Part shown: in pieces, positions 1 through 8,302 of the stretch
How the letters are laid out: every line of letters begins with the position of its first letter
Numbering within the stretch: position 1 is the first letter of the stretch
Origin: Holdemania massiliensis
GTDB taxonomy: Bacteria > Bacillota_I > Bacilli_A > Erysipelotrichales > Erysipelotrichaceae
Assembly (NCBI RefSeq): GCF_022440805.1
Contig: NZ_JAKNTK010000001.1
Location: forward strand, 1,674,001 to 1,738,000
Length of the DNA: 64,000 bases
Reading direction: 5' to 3'
Notes under the pieces: generated by a model
Seen by the model: only the letters and a program-made list of their open reading frames with translations
Databases searched by the model: none
What the model was told of the DNA's origin: nothing
Position numbers and translations under genes: made by a program

Positions 1-1
1 A

Positions 2-388
2 TTCCTGCAACCCAAGCAGGTACAAAACAAAGAGGTTGTTATCTCTGACCGATTTCTGGACGAGGATGGCAAGCCTGTACCCTTTGAGATTAGACCCATT
101 CTGACCGACGAAGCTCAGGAAATGATGAAACGGAACATGAAGACCAAAAAGGACGGCTCCCAGGATTTTGATAACTCCGGATATCAGGCGGATATGATTG
201 CCGCAGCAGTAGTCTACCCAGATCTGAAAAATGCGGAGTTGCAGAAAGCCTATGGCGTGCTGGGTGAGCGTGAATTGCTGATGCGCATGCTGCTGATCGG
301 CGAGTACACGCAGTTACGTAATGCCGTGTTTGAGCTTGCCGGTATTTATGATGACCTGAACGCGAAGATTAAAGAAGCAAAAAACTGA
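2..388 (+). CDS. Phage tail assembly chaperone, XkdN/YqbN-like (5' end outside window)
   Basis: The frame is open from base 2 with no start codon, so the window begins inside the gene; 128 codons are visible before TGA at 386-388. Segments such as SGYQADMIAAAVVYPDL and YGVLGERELLMRML resemble the PBSX XkdN-like tail assembly chaperones, small cytoplasmic proteins that hold the tape measure protein while the tail tube assembles. The gene lies directly before the tape measure gene, the canonical place. Its last sense codons form A AAA AAC just before the stop, so a minority longer product is expected (see the 385-555 entry). Family assignment is by pattern and synteny only. Confidence 0.8.
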   Translation, partial: FLQPKQVQNKEVVISDRFLDEDGKPVPFEIRPILTDEAQEMMKRNMKTKKDGSQDFDNSGYQADMIAAAVVYPDLKNAELQKAYGVLGERELLMRMLLIGEYTQLRNAVFELAGIYDDLNAKIKEAKN

Positions 389-555
389 TCAGGCAGGGCG
401 GCGAGATGGCGCTCGCCCACGTCGTCCTGCAGAATCTTAAGATCACACCGGGACAGCTGGCAGCAATGTCACAGGCAGAGAAAGCGTTTATTTATGCTTC
501 CCTTTCTGTGGCTGCGGAGGAAAACAAAAAGATCGCAGAAAGGAGGCATGACTGA
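385..555 (+). CDS. -1 frameshift extension of the tail assembly chaperone
   Basis: After the heptamer A AAA AAC (379-385, in the phase X XXY YYZ of the chaperone frame) a -1 slip continues from CTG at 385 in an open frame to TGA at 553-555, adding 56 residues. The same frame has an ATG at 406 but no convincing ribosome binding site of its own. The extension contains an amphipathic stretch (LKITPGQLAAMSQAEKAFIY). In long-tailed phages the chaperone is classically made in two forms (G and GT, or XkdN-type equivalents) by such a slip. The stop overlaps the tape measure ATG at 555. The frameshift is inferred; efficiency is unknown. Confidence 0.7.
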   Translation: MIRQGGEMALAHVVLQNLKITPGQLAAMSQAEKAFIYASLSVAAEENKKIAERRHD

Positions 556-2012
556 TGGCGGTACCTTTATCGGCAACATTTATCTTGGATGACAAATACT
601 CTAAAGCTCTCATGGAGATCGTCAAGAACACACAAAAGGCAGATCAAGCCACTGAGCAGGCAAAAGACGCAATCCAGGGTATGGGCGACGAGGCTCAAAA
701 GATGGAGGCAAAAGTCATTAACCCTCTGGACAAGATCGGCAAAAAGCTGATGGGTTTTGTTTCAATCGGTTATGCCGTTAAAAAAGCCTTTGATCTGATG
801 TGGTCTGGGATCCAAGGCGCAGCAATGCAAAGCTCGCAGAGTAACACAATCCAAGCTCTGGTTGGCAACGATCAGCTGGGAGCTGGGATCTATCAGTATG
901 TCGGTGATTACGCCAAGGACAGTGCTTTGGGTCGCACTGATCTGGCCAAAGGCTTTACGGCATTTAATACGGTATCTCGTGACCTGGATGATATGACACG
1001 GCTCTTTAAAATGACTGAGAGGCTGTATGCTAAGGACCCAACACAAGGCTCCGAGGGCGCCGTGTTTGCGCTTAAAGAGGCGCTAGAGGGCGACACCATG
1101 TCAATGCGCAACCGCTTTGGCATACGCTTGAGCGGTGAGACACTGCGCAACTATTTTGATACCGGAGACATCTCCGGTGGACTGGACTACATCGATCAGC
1201 AGATGGCCAAGTTTGGAGCTACGCAGTCTGTCGTAGACAAAAATACTGGTAATCTGATGGTGCAGTTGAACATGTTTTCTTCCAACCTCAAGGACGCATT
1301 CGGAGAAAACATGACGACCTCGATGCAGCCGGTTCTGAACATCATCGGCCGCCTGCAGGAGATGCTGGACGCTGGTAAGTTCCAACCATTTTTCGATTTA
1401 TTTGCGGCAGGAGCTACCTTTGTAGGGAACGCTTTAGCTTTTGTTGTGGATAATGCTGAGGTCCTAGTTCCGGTACTTATTTTCGCAACTAGTGCGTTTG
1501 TGGCTTTAAAGATTGCCACTGGTTTAGCTGCGATTCAAGAGGCCTACTTTGCAGCGATGGCAGGAGTTGCACAAAAAGCAATCATGGGTTTAAATGCAAC
1601 GCTACTTTTCAGCCCTCTGGGACTTTTTATTGGGCTGTTGGCAGGTGGAGCGGCGCTCTTGGGGTATTTCACATCTCAAGCCAACAGTGCTAAAAATGCG
1701 CTTGCCGAAGATCTTAATTACGATCAGCTCAATAAGGATTTTGCGGCGTCGAAGGCACTGGATGTCAACGTAGCCAATGATGAGCCGATCTCCGTGTCTG
1801 GGGACGTGCAGATTGAGGAGGATAACCTTAAGTATCTGATGGATCTCGCTAACCGGGATTACGTTGCAAAGTTCAGCACGGCAACCCTGGCACCGCAGAT
1901 GCAGGTGACGATCGGTCAGGTCAATCAGACTGCGGATATCAATGGCATTACCGATCAGCTGGCTAATGAGCTGACAGCGATGATCAGCAACGAGGCAGAG
2001 GGGGCGTATTGA
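555..2012 (+). CDS. Phage tail tape measure protein (short)
   Basis: 485 residues. The first 60 residues are Lys/Glu/Ala-rich and helical; a hydrophobic stretch near residues 60-75 and two more at about 285-375 (for example FVVDNAEVLVPVLIF and SPLGLFIGLLAGGAALLGYF) match the membrane-inserting part of tape measure proteins, which set tail length and are ejected with the DNA. Position between chaperone and baseplate genes supports the call. It is short for a tape measure, implying a short tail. Start overlaps the frameshift ORF stop (TGATG) with AGGAGG upstream. Family identity is by context plus hydrophobic pattern. Confidence 0.75.
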   Translation: MAVPLSATFILDDKYSKALMEIVKNTQKADQATEQAKDAIQGMGDEAQKMEAKVINPLDKIGKKLMGFVSIGYAVKKAFDLMWSGIQGAAMQSSQSNTIQALVGNDQLGAGIYQYVGDYAKDSALGRTDLAKGFTAFNTVSRDLDDMTRLFKMTERLYAKDPTQGSEGAVFALKEALEGDTMSMRNRFGIRLSGETLRNYFDTGDISGGLDYIDQQMAKFGATQSVVDKNTGNLMVQLNMFSSNLKDAFGENMTTSMQPVLNIIGRLQEMLDAGKFQPFFDLFAAGATFVGNALAFVVDNAEVLVPVLIFATSAFVALKIATGLAAIQEAYFAAMAGVAQKAIMGLNATLLFSPLGLFIGLLAGGAALLGYFTSQANSAKNALAEDLNYDQLNKDFAASKALDVNVANDEPISVSGDVQIEEDNLKYLMDLANRDYVAKFSTATLAPQMQVTIGQVNQTADINGITDQLANELTAMISNEAEGAY

Positions 2013-2776
2013 TGAGCTACTCAATTTTTATCGGCGATCTGCAGCTGCCGATTAATCCCGAGACCGTCGCAGACAGCCTAGAGCGCAAGGTCAAGGAGTA
2101 TGCGGTAATTGGTCAAGGCAATGTCCCGCAGCTGGAGGACACGAGCCTCAAACGTTGGAATTTTGACTTTATGTTGCTGGCTAACAACGATTTAGGCATT
2201 GATAACTTTAAAGTTCCAGCTGAGGTGATCGCCTATCTTGAGGATAAAATCAAAAACGGTACTCAACAACGCCTGGTCATCTCTAACGGGACAGAGTACG
2301 GTGTATCGGTCTTAGTCTATATTGAAAAACTTGAAAAGAAAGAAGTCCAGGACGGCTGTTACGAAGTTGGGTTGAAACTCGTCGAATATGTTGAAGCAAA
2401 GGCAAAAGAGACCGGAATCCCATATATCCAAAGGCCAGGTATTATCCCTGTGCTTAAGCCTAAAAAGGTACAAGGCAGCGGATACAATGTGAAAACTGCA
2501 GCGGACAAGTGGTCAGCCTTAGATCATGTGATCTGTGGTCCTCCAGGAGATAAAAAGGCCAACGAGATCGTAGGTGACTCGTATATCGTTGCTAACAACT
2601 CACCAATCCAGTACACATACGACCCTTACAACTACGATGATTCTGCTATGCGCGATTACCTATCACGGACAGATCAGCCGATTCAATACACTTATCTTCC
2701 AGATAAAAAAGAAGAAAACCAGGAAGATAAAAATCGCTATCAGATCAATTATGGATTGGATGTGTTTATCGGATGA
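2012..2776 (+). CDS. Baseplate/tail protein, XkdP-like
   Basis: 254 residues from ATG 2012, which overlaps the tape measure stop (TGATGAGC); a TTG three bases earlier is less likely. The N-terminal 140 residues (start SYSIFIGDLQLPINPE, then VIGQGNVPQLEDTSLKRWNFDF) resemble the XkdP / gp53-type proteins that connect tape measure and baseplate hub in contractile tails. I do not see a clear LysM repeat at the C-terminus, which instead contains two near-identical PIQYTY(D/L)P motifs in a Tyr-rich tail. Role as tail-baseplate connector is inferred from family and position. Confidence 0.7.
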   Translation: MSYSIFIGDLQLPINPETVADSLERKVKEYAVIGQGNVPQLEDTSLKRWNFDFMLLANNDLGIDNFKVPAEVIAYLEDKIKNGTQQRLVISNGTEYGVSVLVYIEKLEKKEVQDGCYEVGLKLVEYVEAKAKETGIPYIQRPGIIPVLKPKKVQGSGYNVKTAADKWSALDHVICGPPGDKKANEIVGDSYIVANNSPIQYTYDPYNYDDSAMRDYLSRTDQPIQYTYLPDKKEENQEDKNRYQINYGLDVFIG

Positions 2777-3714
2777 GCTTGCTTATAGAGTGTGGCGGCG
2801 TCAAAGATATCGAAAATATTGCTGGTAATATTACTTTAACGAGTTGTTGGAAAAATGGAGCGAGCAAGCTGGAATTTACGATCCTGCCGGATCTCGCTCC
2901 AGTCAATGGATCTTATTTAACGTTTAGCCCAGGTACTGACATGTTTGCCGGACGGGTCTTTGCGCATCGGCGCACTCAGGATAAACGGATCCAGGTGACC
3001 GCTTATGATCAGCTGCGATACCTCAAAGCTAAGGACACGGTTATGCGTAAGCAGATGAGCTTAACGCAATTTGTCGAGGTGATTGCGGCTAATCTGCAGC
3101 TACGGGTGGCTGGCCTGACCAACAGTGTAATCCCGTTGGATGATTATCTCTTTGATAATCAGACCTATCTGGACATGGCTTATCAGTCGATCTCAGACAA
3201 TCTAATGCTCAATGGCTACTATTATTGTTTGTATGATCGTTTTGGCGCCTTGGCTTTAACAGACCTGTTGGATATGCGGCTGCCGCTTATCGTGGGTGAG
3301 CAATCACTGGGATTTAAGTATGAGTATCAGGTCAGCATTGACTCCGACACCTACAACCAGGTCAAATTGGCTTATGACAACAAAAAGACCGGTAAACGGG
3401 ATATTTACATCGCGCGAGATGGCAACAACATCGGCAAGTGGGGCGTGCTGCAGCACTTTGAAAAAGTGACGTCAGGCACCGACGCCCAGCTGATCGACAA
3501 AGCCAATATGTTACTCAAACTAAAGAATCGCGAGACCGTAACCCTGACCATGTCAGCTTTAGGTGATGTGCGTGTGAGGGGCGGAAGCGGCGTCCGAGTG
3601 ATCTTAAATGACTGCGGTATTGATCTGTGGGCGATCGTGGACAAAGCTGTCCACAAATGGTCTAACGGGATCCACACGATGGATCTGACCCTGGTTATAG
3701 ATGGGAGTTTATGA
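2773..3714 (+). CDS. Baseplate hub protein, XkdQ-like
   Basis: 313 residues, overlapping the previous gene by 4 bases (ATGA). The N-terminal part (LTSCWKNGASKLEFTILPD, then SPGTDMFAGRVFAHRRT) and the following YDQLRYLKAKDT region match the XkdQ/YqbQ family, relatives of gene D / gp27 hub proteins that form the centre of the baseplate and thread the tube. Size is usual for the family. The C-terminus (WSNGIHTMDLTL) is a common ending in this family. The next gene is XkdR-like, as in PBSX. Confidence 0.85.
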   Translation: MSLLIECGGVKDIENIAGNITLTSCWKNGASKLEFTILPDLAPVNGSYLTFSPGTDMFAGRVFAHRRTQDKRIQVTAYDQLRYLKAKDTVMRKQMSLTQFVEVIAANLQLRVAGLTNSVIPLDDYLFDNQTYLDMAYQSISDNLMLNGYYYCLYDRFGALALTDLLDMRLPLIVGEQSLGFKYEYQVSIDSDTYNQVKLAYDNKKTGKRDIYIARDGNNIGKWGVLQHFEKVTSGTDAQLIDKANMLLKLKNRETVTLTMSALGDVRVRGGSGVRVILNDCGIDLWAIVDKAVHKWSNGIHTMDLTLVIDGSL

Positions 3715-3715
3715 T

Positions 3716-4024
3716 ATGGCAAGCTTTTATGATGCAATTAAAAAAGCGGTTGCTGCTTACATGGATAATGCAGGCTTGAGTGACTTATTGTATGCAACGC
3801 TGATTGATAAATCAGGATCTCTCCGGATCGAAAAAACGGGTGTTGTTATCCCAGCAAGTATGGTTGATCTGCCAGATCAATATACGGATCGGCAGGTAGA
3901 GATCACAATTGACGACGTCAAAAAAACAATCACGCTGCACGATCAGCTGCCAGTTGGATCTCGGGTGGTTGTAATTAAAAAGCAAGGCGGTCAGCGTTAT
4001 GCGATCGTCGGGAGGCTGCCATGA
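3716..4024 (+). CDS. Baseplate protein, XkdR-like (DUF2577)
   Basis: 102 residues from ATG 3716, chosen because GGGAG at 3704-3708 lies 7 bases upstream; an in-frame ATG at 3701 lies inside the preceding gene. Features typical of the DUF2577 / XkdR family: short helical N-terminus (AIKKAVAAYMDNAGLSDLLY) followed by a beta-rich domain ending in VGSRVVVIKKQGGQRYAIVG. The family is an OB-like baseplate component. Stop overlaps the next start (ATGA at 4021). Confidence 0.8.
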   Translation: MASFYDAIKKAVAAYMDNAGLSDLLYATLIDKSGSLRIEKTGVVIPASMVDLPDQYTDRQVEITIDDVKKTITLHDQLPVGSRVVVIKKQGGQRYAIVGRLP

Positions 4025-4389
4025 GGTATAAAGCAAAAACGTTTAAAATAGATCCAAGCAGCGGGCGGATCCGCGGGCTCGTGGATGAGCTGGACTCGGT
4101 CAAGCAGGCCGTAAGGATCATGCTTTCTGTGCCGCGGTTTCAGCACGAGATTTACAGCCGTAATTTTGGCCACGATCTGCAGGATCTGATCGGCAAGCCT
4201 CTGGATTATGTGCTCGGAGATGTCCGTCGTATGATTCGAGAGGCTCTGATGATCGACGAGAGGATCATCGACGTTGATGATTTTACGATCAATAAGATCG
4301 GTGAGAATCTGCAAGTTAAATTTAAAGTTACTTCGATTTACGGTGACTTTTACGAAGAAAGGAGCGTGGGCTTGAGTGAAGGATTATGA
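4021..4389 (+). CDS. Baseplate wedge protein, XkdS-like (DUF2634 / gp25 type)
   Basis: 122 residues. Contains the gp25/DUF2634 pattern: an N-terminal substrate-like strand, a central VKQAVRIMLSVPRFQHEIYS helix and FGHDLQDLIGKP, then a helix and beta hairpin. gp25-like proteins initiate sheath assembly at the baseplate of contractile tails, so this gene and its XkdT-like neighbour are the strongest evidence that the phage tail is contractile. Overlaps the next gene by 14 bases. Confidence 0.85.
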   Translation: MRYKAKTFKIDPSSGRIRGLVDELDSVKQAVRIMLSVPRFQHEIYSRNFGHDLQDLIGKPLDYVLGDVRRMIREALMIDERIIDVDDFTINKIGENLQVKFKVTSIYGDFYEERSVGLSEGL

Positions 4390-5449
4390 TTACCAGACAT
4401 TGCTGGACGACGCGCTGAGCCGTGTTCCGGATGGGTACGACAAGCGCGAGGGAAGCGTCATTTACACTACGCTCGCTCCAGTTTGCTTTGAGCTTTCCAG
4501 ATCCTACTGGTTATTGACTTGGCTCATGAATCTGTTTTTGCCAGACACCGCAATCGAGGACTGGCTGGATCGATGCGTTGGCCAGTTTGGTGTAGAGCGC
4601 AAGCAGGCGGTCAAAGCCTGCAGGATGATCCGGACTTATGACAACATCGGCAGCTCTCTGGAGATCCCGATCGGCAGTCGGTTTAGGATTAATGATCTTA
4701 CACTTGCTGTAACAGATGAGGCTGATATCGGAGTTTATCAAGCAGAGGCAGAGATCGCCGGAATTTTAGGCAACCAGTACCAGGGAGATCTGTTACCTAT
4801 CCAAAATATTAATAACCTTGGACGAGCGGAACTCGGTGAAGTGCTATTGGAAGGTGCTGATGCTGAGACGGATGATGCTTTGCGCGATCGCTATTATGAC
4901 CATGTCCGTCGATCGCCGTTTGGAGGCAATGTTGCGGATTATGAGGAGAAAACGCTGGCTATAGAGGGCGTCGGATCCGTCAAAGTATTTCCGATCTGGG
5001 GTGGACCCGGTACAGTTTTATTGATGATTGGCAACGCTGATGGCCGCACAGCCTCGGTGGAGCTGATCAAAAAAGTCCAAGATCTGTTCCAGCCTGCAGA
5101 TGATCCTACAGGTGGTCTCGCTCCGATCGGACACGTTGTGACCGTATCCACCAGCAAAGATAAAGTTATTGACATTACGGCCAGCTTGCGGATCAAGCCT
5201 GGCGAGAGCTTTGAGCTCTTAAAGCAAAAGGCAACCGCGGAGATTAAAGCTTACGTAGAGTCAATCCCGTTTGACGAGTCAACAATTTTCCAAAGCCGCG
5301 TAACTGTAGCCATTTTAAATGTGTCCGGGATCCTGGATGCGGTTAATGTGCAGATCAATGGTACCGCAGCCAATCTTGTACTGGATAAGACAGCGCAGTC
5401 CTACGAGGTGCCGGTTATCGGTACGATCACACTGCAGGAGGCCGGCTAA
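4376..5449 (+). CDS. Baseplate J-like protein, XkdT
   Basis: 357 residues from GTG 4376 with AAGGAG about 14 bases upstream inside the preceding gene. Pattern YQTLLDDALSRVPDGYDKREGS at the start, FGVERKQA, then DDALRDRYYDHVRRSPFGGN and ADYEEKTLAIEGVGSVKVFP are hallmarks of the Baseplate_J / XkdT family, the wedge protein that links the hub to tail fibres. Usual length. Stop overlaps the next ATG (TAATG at 5447-5451). Confidence 0.9.
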   Translation: MKDYDYQTLLDDALSRVPDGYDKREGSVIYTTLAPVCFELSRSYWLLTWLMNLFLPDTAIEDWLDRCVGQFGVERKQAVKACRMIRTYDNIGSSLEIPIGSRFRINDLTLAVTDEADIGVYQAEAEIAGILGNQYQGDLLPIQNINNLGRAELGEVLLEGADAETDDALRDRYYDHVRRSPFGGNVADYEEKTLAIEGVGSVKVFPIWGGPGTVLLMIGNADGRTASVELIKKVQDLFQPADDPTGGLAPIGHVVTVSTSKDKVIDITASLRIKPGESFELLKQKATAEIKAYVESIPFDESTIFQSRVTVAILNVSGILDAVNVQINGTAANLVLDKTAQSYEVPVIGTITLQEAG

Positions 5450-6003
5450 TGGAAAAGCTTGAACCAGCAAAGACTTATCAAGAGTATTTACCGGAGCTTT
5501 ACAGAGATCTACTTGAAATCAAGACCTTGGCAGGTGTAATTGACGTTGATATGAGTCACTACTATGAGCTGTTGAGGCAGTTTGTGGATAACCGATACAT
5601 TATGTCAATGGATACGGAGACTGTGCAGCGCTGGGAGTCTATCTTTGACATTGCGAGCCCAATTAAGGATGATCTGCAATCACGCCGTCAGGCGATACAA
5701 GCCAAGTTTATGAGTCAGCCGCCGATCAATCTTGATACACTTAAGCGCATCGTTGAGGCTTATCTGGGCGTGCCTGTATCCATTACCCAGCACCTGGATC
5801 CTTACGTAGTACGGATCACTTACCGCGGATTGGAAAAGCTACCAGACCTTACGCCACTCTATACCTCCATCTATGACACGATACCTGCCAACATTAAACT
5901 GGTAATCGAGTATGCTTATCAGCTCTGGATTGAGGTTAAAAACGGCAACACTTGGGAGCAGCTAAAAAACAAAACTTGGCATGATGTCCTCTATGGACTA
6001 TGA
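5449..6003 (+). CDS. Tail protein, XkdU/YmfQ-like (DUF2313)
   Basis: 184 residues. The pattern LPELYRDLLEIKTLAGVIDVD near the start, WESIFDI at about residue 63, SRRQAIQAKFMSQPPINLDT and then a Cys-free beta segment fit the DUF2313 / XkdU family of baseplate-to-fibre adaptors. It follows XkdT as in PBSX and Mu-type tails and precedes the fibre region. Confidence rests on motif and order. Confidence 0.8.
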   Translation: MEKLEPAKTYQEYLPELYRDLLEIKTLAGVIDVDMSHYYELLRQFVDNRYIMSMDTETVQRWESIFDIASPIKDDLQSRRQAIQAKFMSQPPINLDTLKRIVEAYLGVPVSITQHLDPYVVRITYRGLEKLPDLTPLYTSIYDTIPANIKLVIEYAYQLWIEVKNGNTWEQLKNKTWHDVLYGL

Positions 6004-6020
6004 GAGGAGAGTAAAATCTT

Positions 6021-6902
6021 GTGGCGATAAAAACAGTAAAAGTGACCCTTAACGGTCAAGCATACGATCTAACCTACAACTCCACTACTAAAAAGTATGA
6101 GGCAACAATCACAGCACCCAGCACAACGTCATGGGGGGAGGAAAACCATGTTTACCCCTTAACTTTTACAGCAACTGACGTAGCCGGAAACTCCAAGTCC
6201 GACACGTCTAAGACGATCAGAGTTAAGGAGACAGTCAAGCCAACGGCATCCGTCACAGCGCCGACGAACGGATCCACCGTTACCACGAATAAGCCTGCCA
6301 TTGCGGCACAGTTTAGAGATGCGGGATCAGGTGTGGCAAAATCGTCGATCGTGCTTAAAATCGATAACGTCGCAGTTGCGGCCGCGGATTATACACTGAC
6401 CGATGTCAGTGGTGGTGTAAATTTAAGCTATACACCTAAAGCGGCGCTAACAGATGGCAGCCATACGATCACGGCAAGTTGTAGCGACAATGACGGCAAT
6501 GCCTCCACAGTGGCAAGCATTACCTACAAGCAAGACACAACGCCGCCAGCGCTGACCGTTAACCAGCCGACGACGCCAACAAACAAGGCTGCCTGCACGA
6601 TCTCCGGTACGACATCCGACGCTACGTCCAGTCCTGTCACCGTCAAAGTTACTCTTAACGGCACCGATCAGGGCGCGATTACCGTCGATGCCAGCGGTAA
6701 CTTTAGCAAGGCTCTGACCCTTAGAGAGGGCAACAACACCATCGTGGTACGGGCGACGGATGCTGCCGGTAAATACTCGGAGCTCACGCGCGACGTTGTT
6801 CTGGATACGGTTGCTCCTGTATTTGGGACAATCACGGTGACCCCGGATCCGGTAAACACTGGCGGTACGATCACGGTCACCGTCGAGGTTACGGATGCGT
6901 AA
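6021..6902 (+). CDS. Ig-like domain tail protein (fibre or adhesion)
   Basis: 293 residues from GTG 6021 with GAGAGGAG upstream. Thr/Val/Asp-rich and built from at least three Ig-like (Big-type) beta repeats: ATDVAGNSKS, SDNDGNASTVAS and RATDAAGKYS each end a repeat, followed by T(P/K)P..V type linkers. Such domains decorate phage tails and bind surface sugars weakly. The protein ends with a half repeat, TVTPDPVNTGGTITVTVEVT, and stops where the next gene starts. Precise role unknown. Confidence 0.7.
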   Translation: MAIKTVKVTLNGQAYDLTYNSTTKKYEATITAPSTTSWGEENHVYPLTFTATDVAGNSKSDTSKTIRVKETVKPTASVTAPTNGSTVTTNKPAIAAQFRDAGSGVAKSSIVLKIDNVAVAAADYTLTDVSGGVNLSYTPKAALTDGSHTITASCSDNDGNASTVASITYKQDTTPPALTVNQPTTPTNKAACTISGTTSDATSSPVTVKVTLNGTDQGAITVDASGNFSKALTLREGNNTIVVRATDAAGKYSELTRDVVLDTVAPVFGTITVTPDPVNTGGTITVTVEVTDA

Positions 6903-7168
6903 TGGTTACCCGTGTTTACGGACGCGCTGGTCAATATGATTTAGAGTTTACTCAGACTTCGGAGGGACTGTGGACAGCTGCAGTCCCTTTTGTGGAGTCT
7001 TGCGAGTACGTGATCGATTTGTACGCGGAGGATGAGGCCGGTAATGTCAGCTACTATGCTACTTATTTACTGACCTTTGACGCCAGCAAGTTACATGTCG
7101 ATATGGTGCCTTTGCGGTATGTGCCTACTCTTATTGGGCAGGCATACAGAGAGGAGTGGGTAACATGA
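6902..7168 (+). CDS. Small Ig-like phage tail protein
   Basis: 88 residues; ATG at 6902 overlaps the previous stop by one base. GLWTAAVPFVESCEYVIDLY followed by AEDEAGNVSYYATYLLTFD is an Ig-like/Big_3-type strand pattern similar to the repeats of the preceding protein. The C-terminus (LIGQAYREEW) is not repeated elsewhere. It may assemble with its neighbour as one fibre; function otherwise unknown. Confidence 0.6.
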   Translation: MVTRVYGRAGQYDLEFTQTSEGLWTAAVPFVESCEYVIDLYAEDEAGNVSYYATYLLTFDASKLHVDMVPLRYVPTLIGQAYREEWVT

Positions 7169-7431
7169 TGTACATTTTGGGCGAGGATAAAAATGCAATC
7201 ATCCAGATAACTAGCGCCTTGGGTGAGTCTTTTTACATTAAGGATGCAACGTTTACGCTGACCCAAGATGGCGTAATATCCTTAAGCGGCCCCTGTCAGA
7301 TTGATCGACAACGGCAGCTCCTCTATGCACAGCTCGCGCCAGCTGCGCCAGGACGGTATCAGCTGGAGTTTACTTACTTGATCGGCACTGAGACTTTTAA
7401 AGTAAGATATGAGGTGATCGTAAGATGTTGA
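7165..7431 (+). CDS. Small phage tail protein, unknown
   Basis: 88 residues from ATG 7165 (GAGGAG at 7151-7156, 8 bases upstream; overlaps the previous stop). Beta-rich sequence with DATFTLTQDGVISLSGPCQ, and PAAPGRYQLEFTYLIGTETF near the end, resembling one Ig-like or upper-baseplate domain in fibre operons of Firmicute phages. I do not recognise a named family. Ends overlapping the next small ORF. Confidence 0.55.
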   Translation: MMYILGEDKNAIIQITSALGESFYIKDATFTLTQDGVISLSGPCQIDRQRQLLYAQLAPAAPGRYQLEFTYLIGTETFKVRYEVIVRC

Positions 7432-7589
7432 CAATGAGTAATATAGAGGTAACGCCTACAACGCTCAATACAGGACAACAGTTTAAGGTGTCAGTTGCAG
7501 TCACATCAAACATGACCTGGTCGGAGCTTGCCAAGACCACTTGGGACAAGATTAAAACTGCGACCTGGGCACAGATAAAGGGGGTGTAG
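7425..7589 (+). CDS. Mini tail protein with tryptophan-spaced repeat
   Basis: 54 residues, ATG 7425 overlapping the previous stop, TAG at 7587-7589. The first half (IEVTPTTLNTGQQFKVSVAV) repeats the half-Ig segment that ends the 293-residue protein at 6021-6902. The second half carries three TW-x(3-6)-K units (TWSELAK, TWDKIK, TWAQIK) spaced eight residues apart. Similar Trp-repeat tails occur in fibre operons of gut phages. Tight coupling to both neighbours argues that it is translated. Confidence 0.6.
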   Translation: MLTMSNIEVTPTTLNTGQQFKVSVAVTSNMTWSELAKTTWDKIKTATWAQIKGV

Positions 7590-7591
7590 CT

Positions 7592-8302
7592 ATGGCGACG
7601 CAAACAACAAATTACAAATTTAATAAGCCTGCGATGACAGAACCTGCGGACATCGCTGTTATCGTTAATGACTTAGATCTAATTGACTCAGCAATAAAAA
7701 AGGTAGAGGATGCTGTACCGGACAATTACGCTGGCAGCAGTTCCGCAGGTGGGGCTGCGTCATCGGCTGTTAAGCTGCAGACAGCTCGTACAATCGACGG
7801 AGTTGACTTTAATGGTGCATCAGCGATTGCGCATTACGGTACGTGCGGTACCGCAGCGGCAACAGCAGCTAAGGTGGTAGCCTGCACGGGATTTAAGCTA
7901 GTCACTGGTGCACGGATTATCGTTAAGTTTACAGTAACCAACACAGCAGCTAGTCCAACGCTCAACGTCAACAGCAGCGGTGCGAAGGCGATCCAATATC
8001 GCGGATCCGCAATCAGTGCCGGGTATTTAGCTGCTAATAGGACTCGTGAGTTTGTCTATGACGGTACAGCCTATCAGCTGGTCGGTGATCTGGACACCAA
8101 CACGACCTATAACGTCGCAACACAGTCCGCTCCAGGTCTGATGTCAGCTGCAGATAAAGTTAAACTTGACGGGATTGATGATCAGATCAACCAGGAAATC
8201 GATAAAAAGCAAAATAAAATTCTGTACGGTGAAGCTGCACCTACCGCAGACATAGGGGCTGTGGGTGACATATACTTCCAGATCGAAGGTGTGTCAAATT
8301 GA
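7592..8302 (+). CDS. Phage tail fibre protein
   Basis: 236 residues. N-terminus TTNYKFNKPA is the usual opening of short fibre proteins; KLQTARTIDGVDFNGASAI is the classic fibre repeat seen in many tail fibres, followed by a beta-sandwich domain (TLNVNSSGAKAIQYRG, then FVYDGTAYQLVGDLDTNTTY) and the trimer-type segment SAPGLMSAADKVKLDGID. Acts at the distal tail in host attachment. Three bases separate it from the previous gene and it overlaps the next by 4. Confidence 0.85.
   Translation: MATQTTNYKFNKPAMTEPADIAVIVNDLDLIDSAIKKVEDAVPDNYAGSSSAGGAASSAVKLQTARTIDGVDFNGASAIAHYGTCGTAAATAAKVVACTGFKLVTGARIIVKFTVTNTAASPTLNVNSSGAKAIQYRGSAISAGYLAANRTREFVYDGTAYQLVGDLDTNTTYNVATQSAPGLMSAADKVKLDGIDDQINQEIDKKQNKILYGEAAPTADIGAVGDIYFQIEGVSN

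Noticed and set aside
762..1519. Several minus-strand frames of 80-107 codons opposite the tape measure gene
   Set aside because: They mirror the coding strand, lack ribosome sites and show no protein-like pattern.
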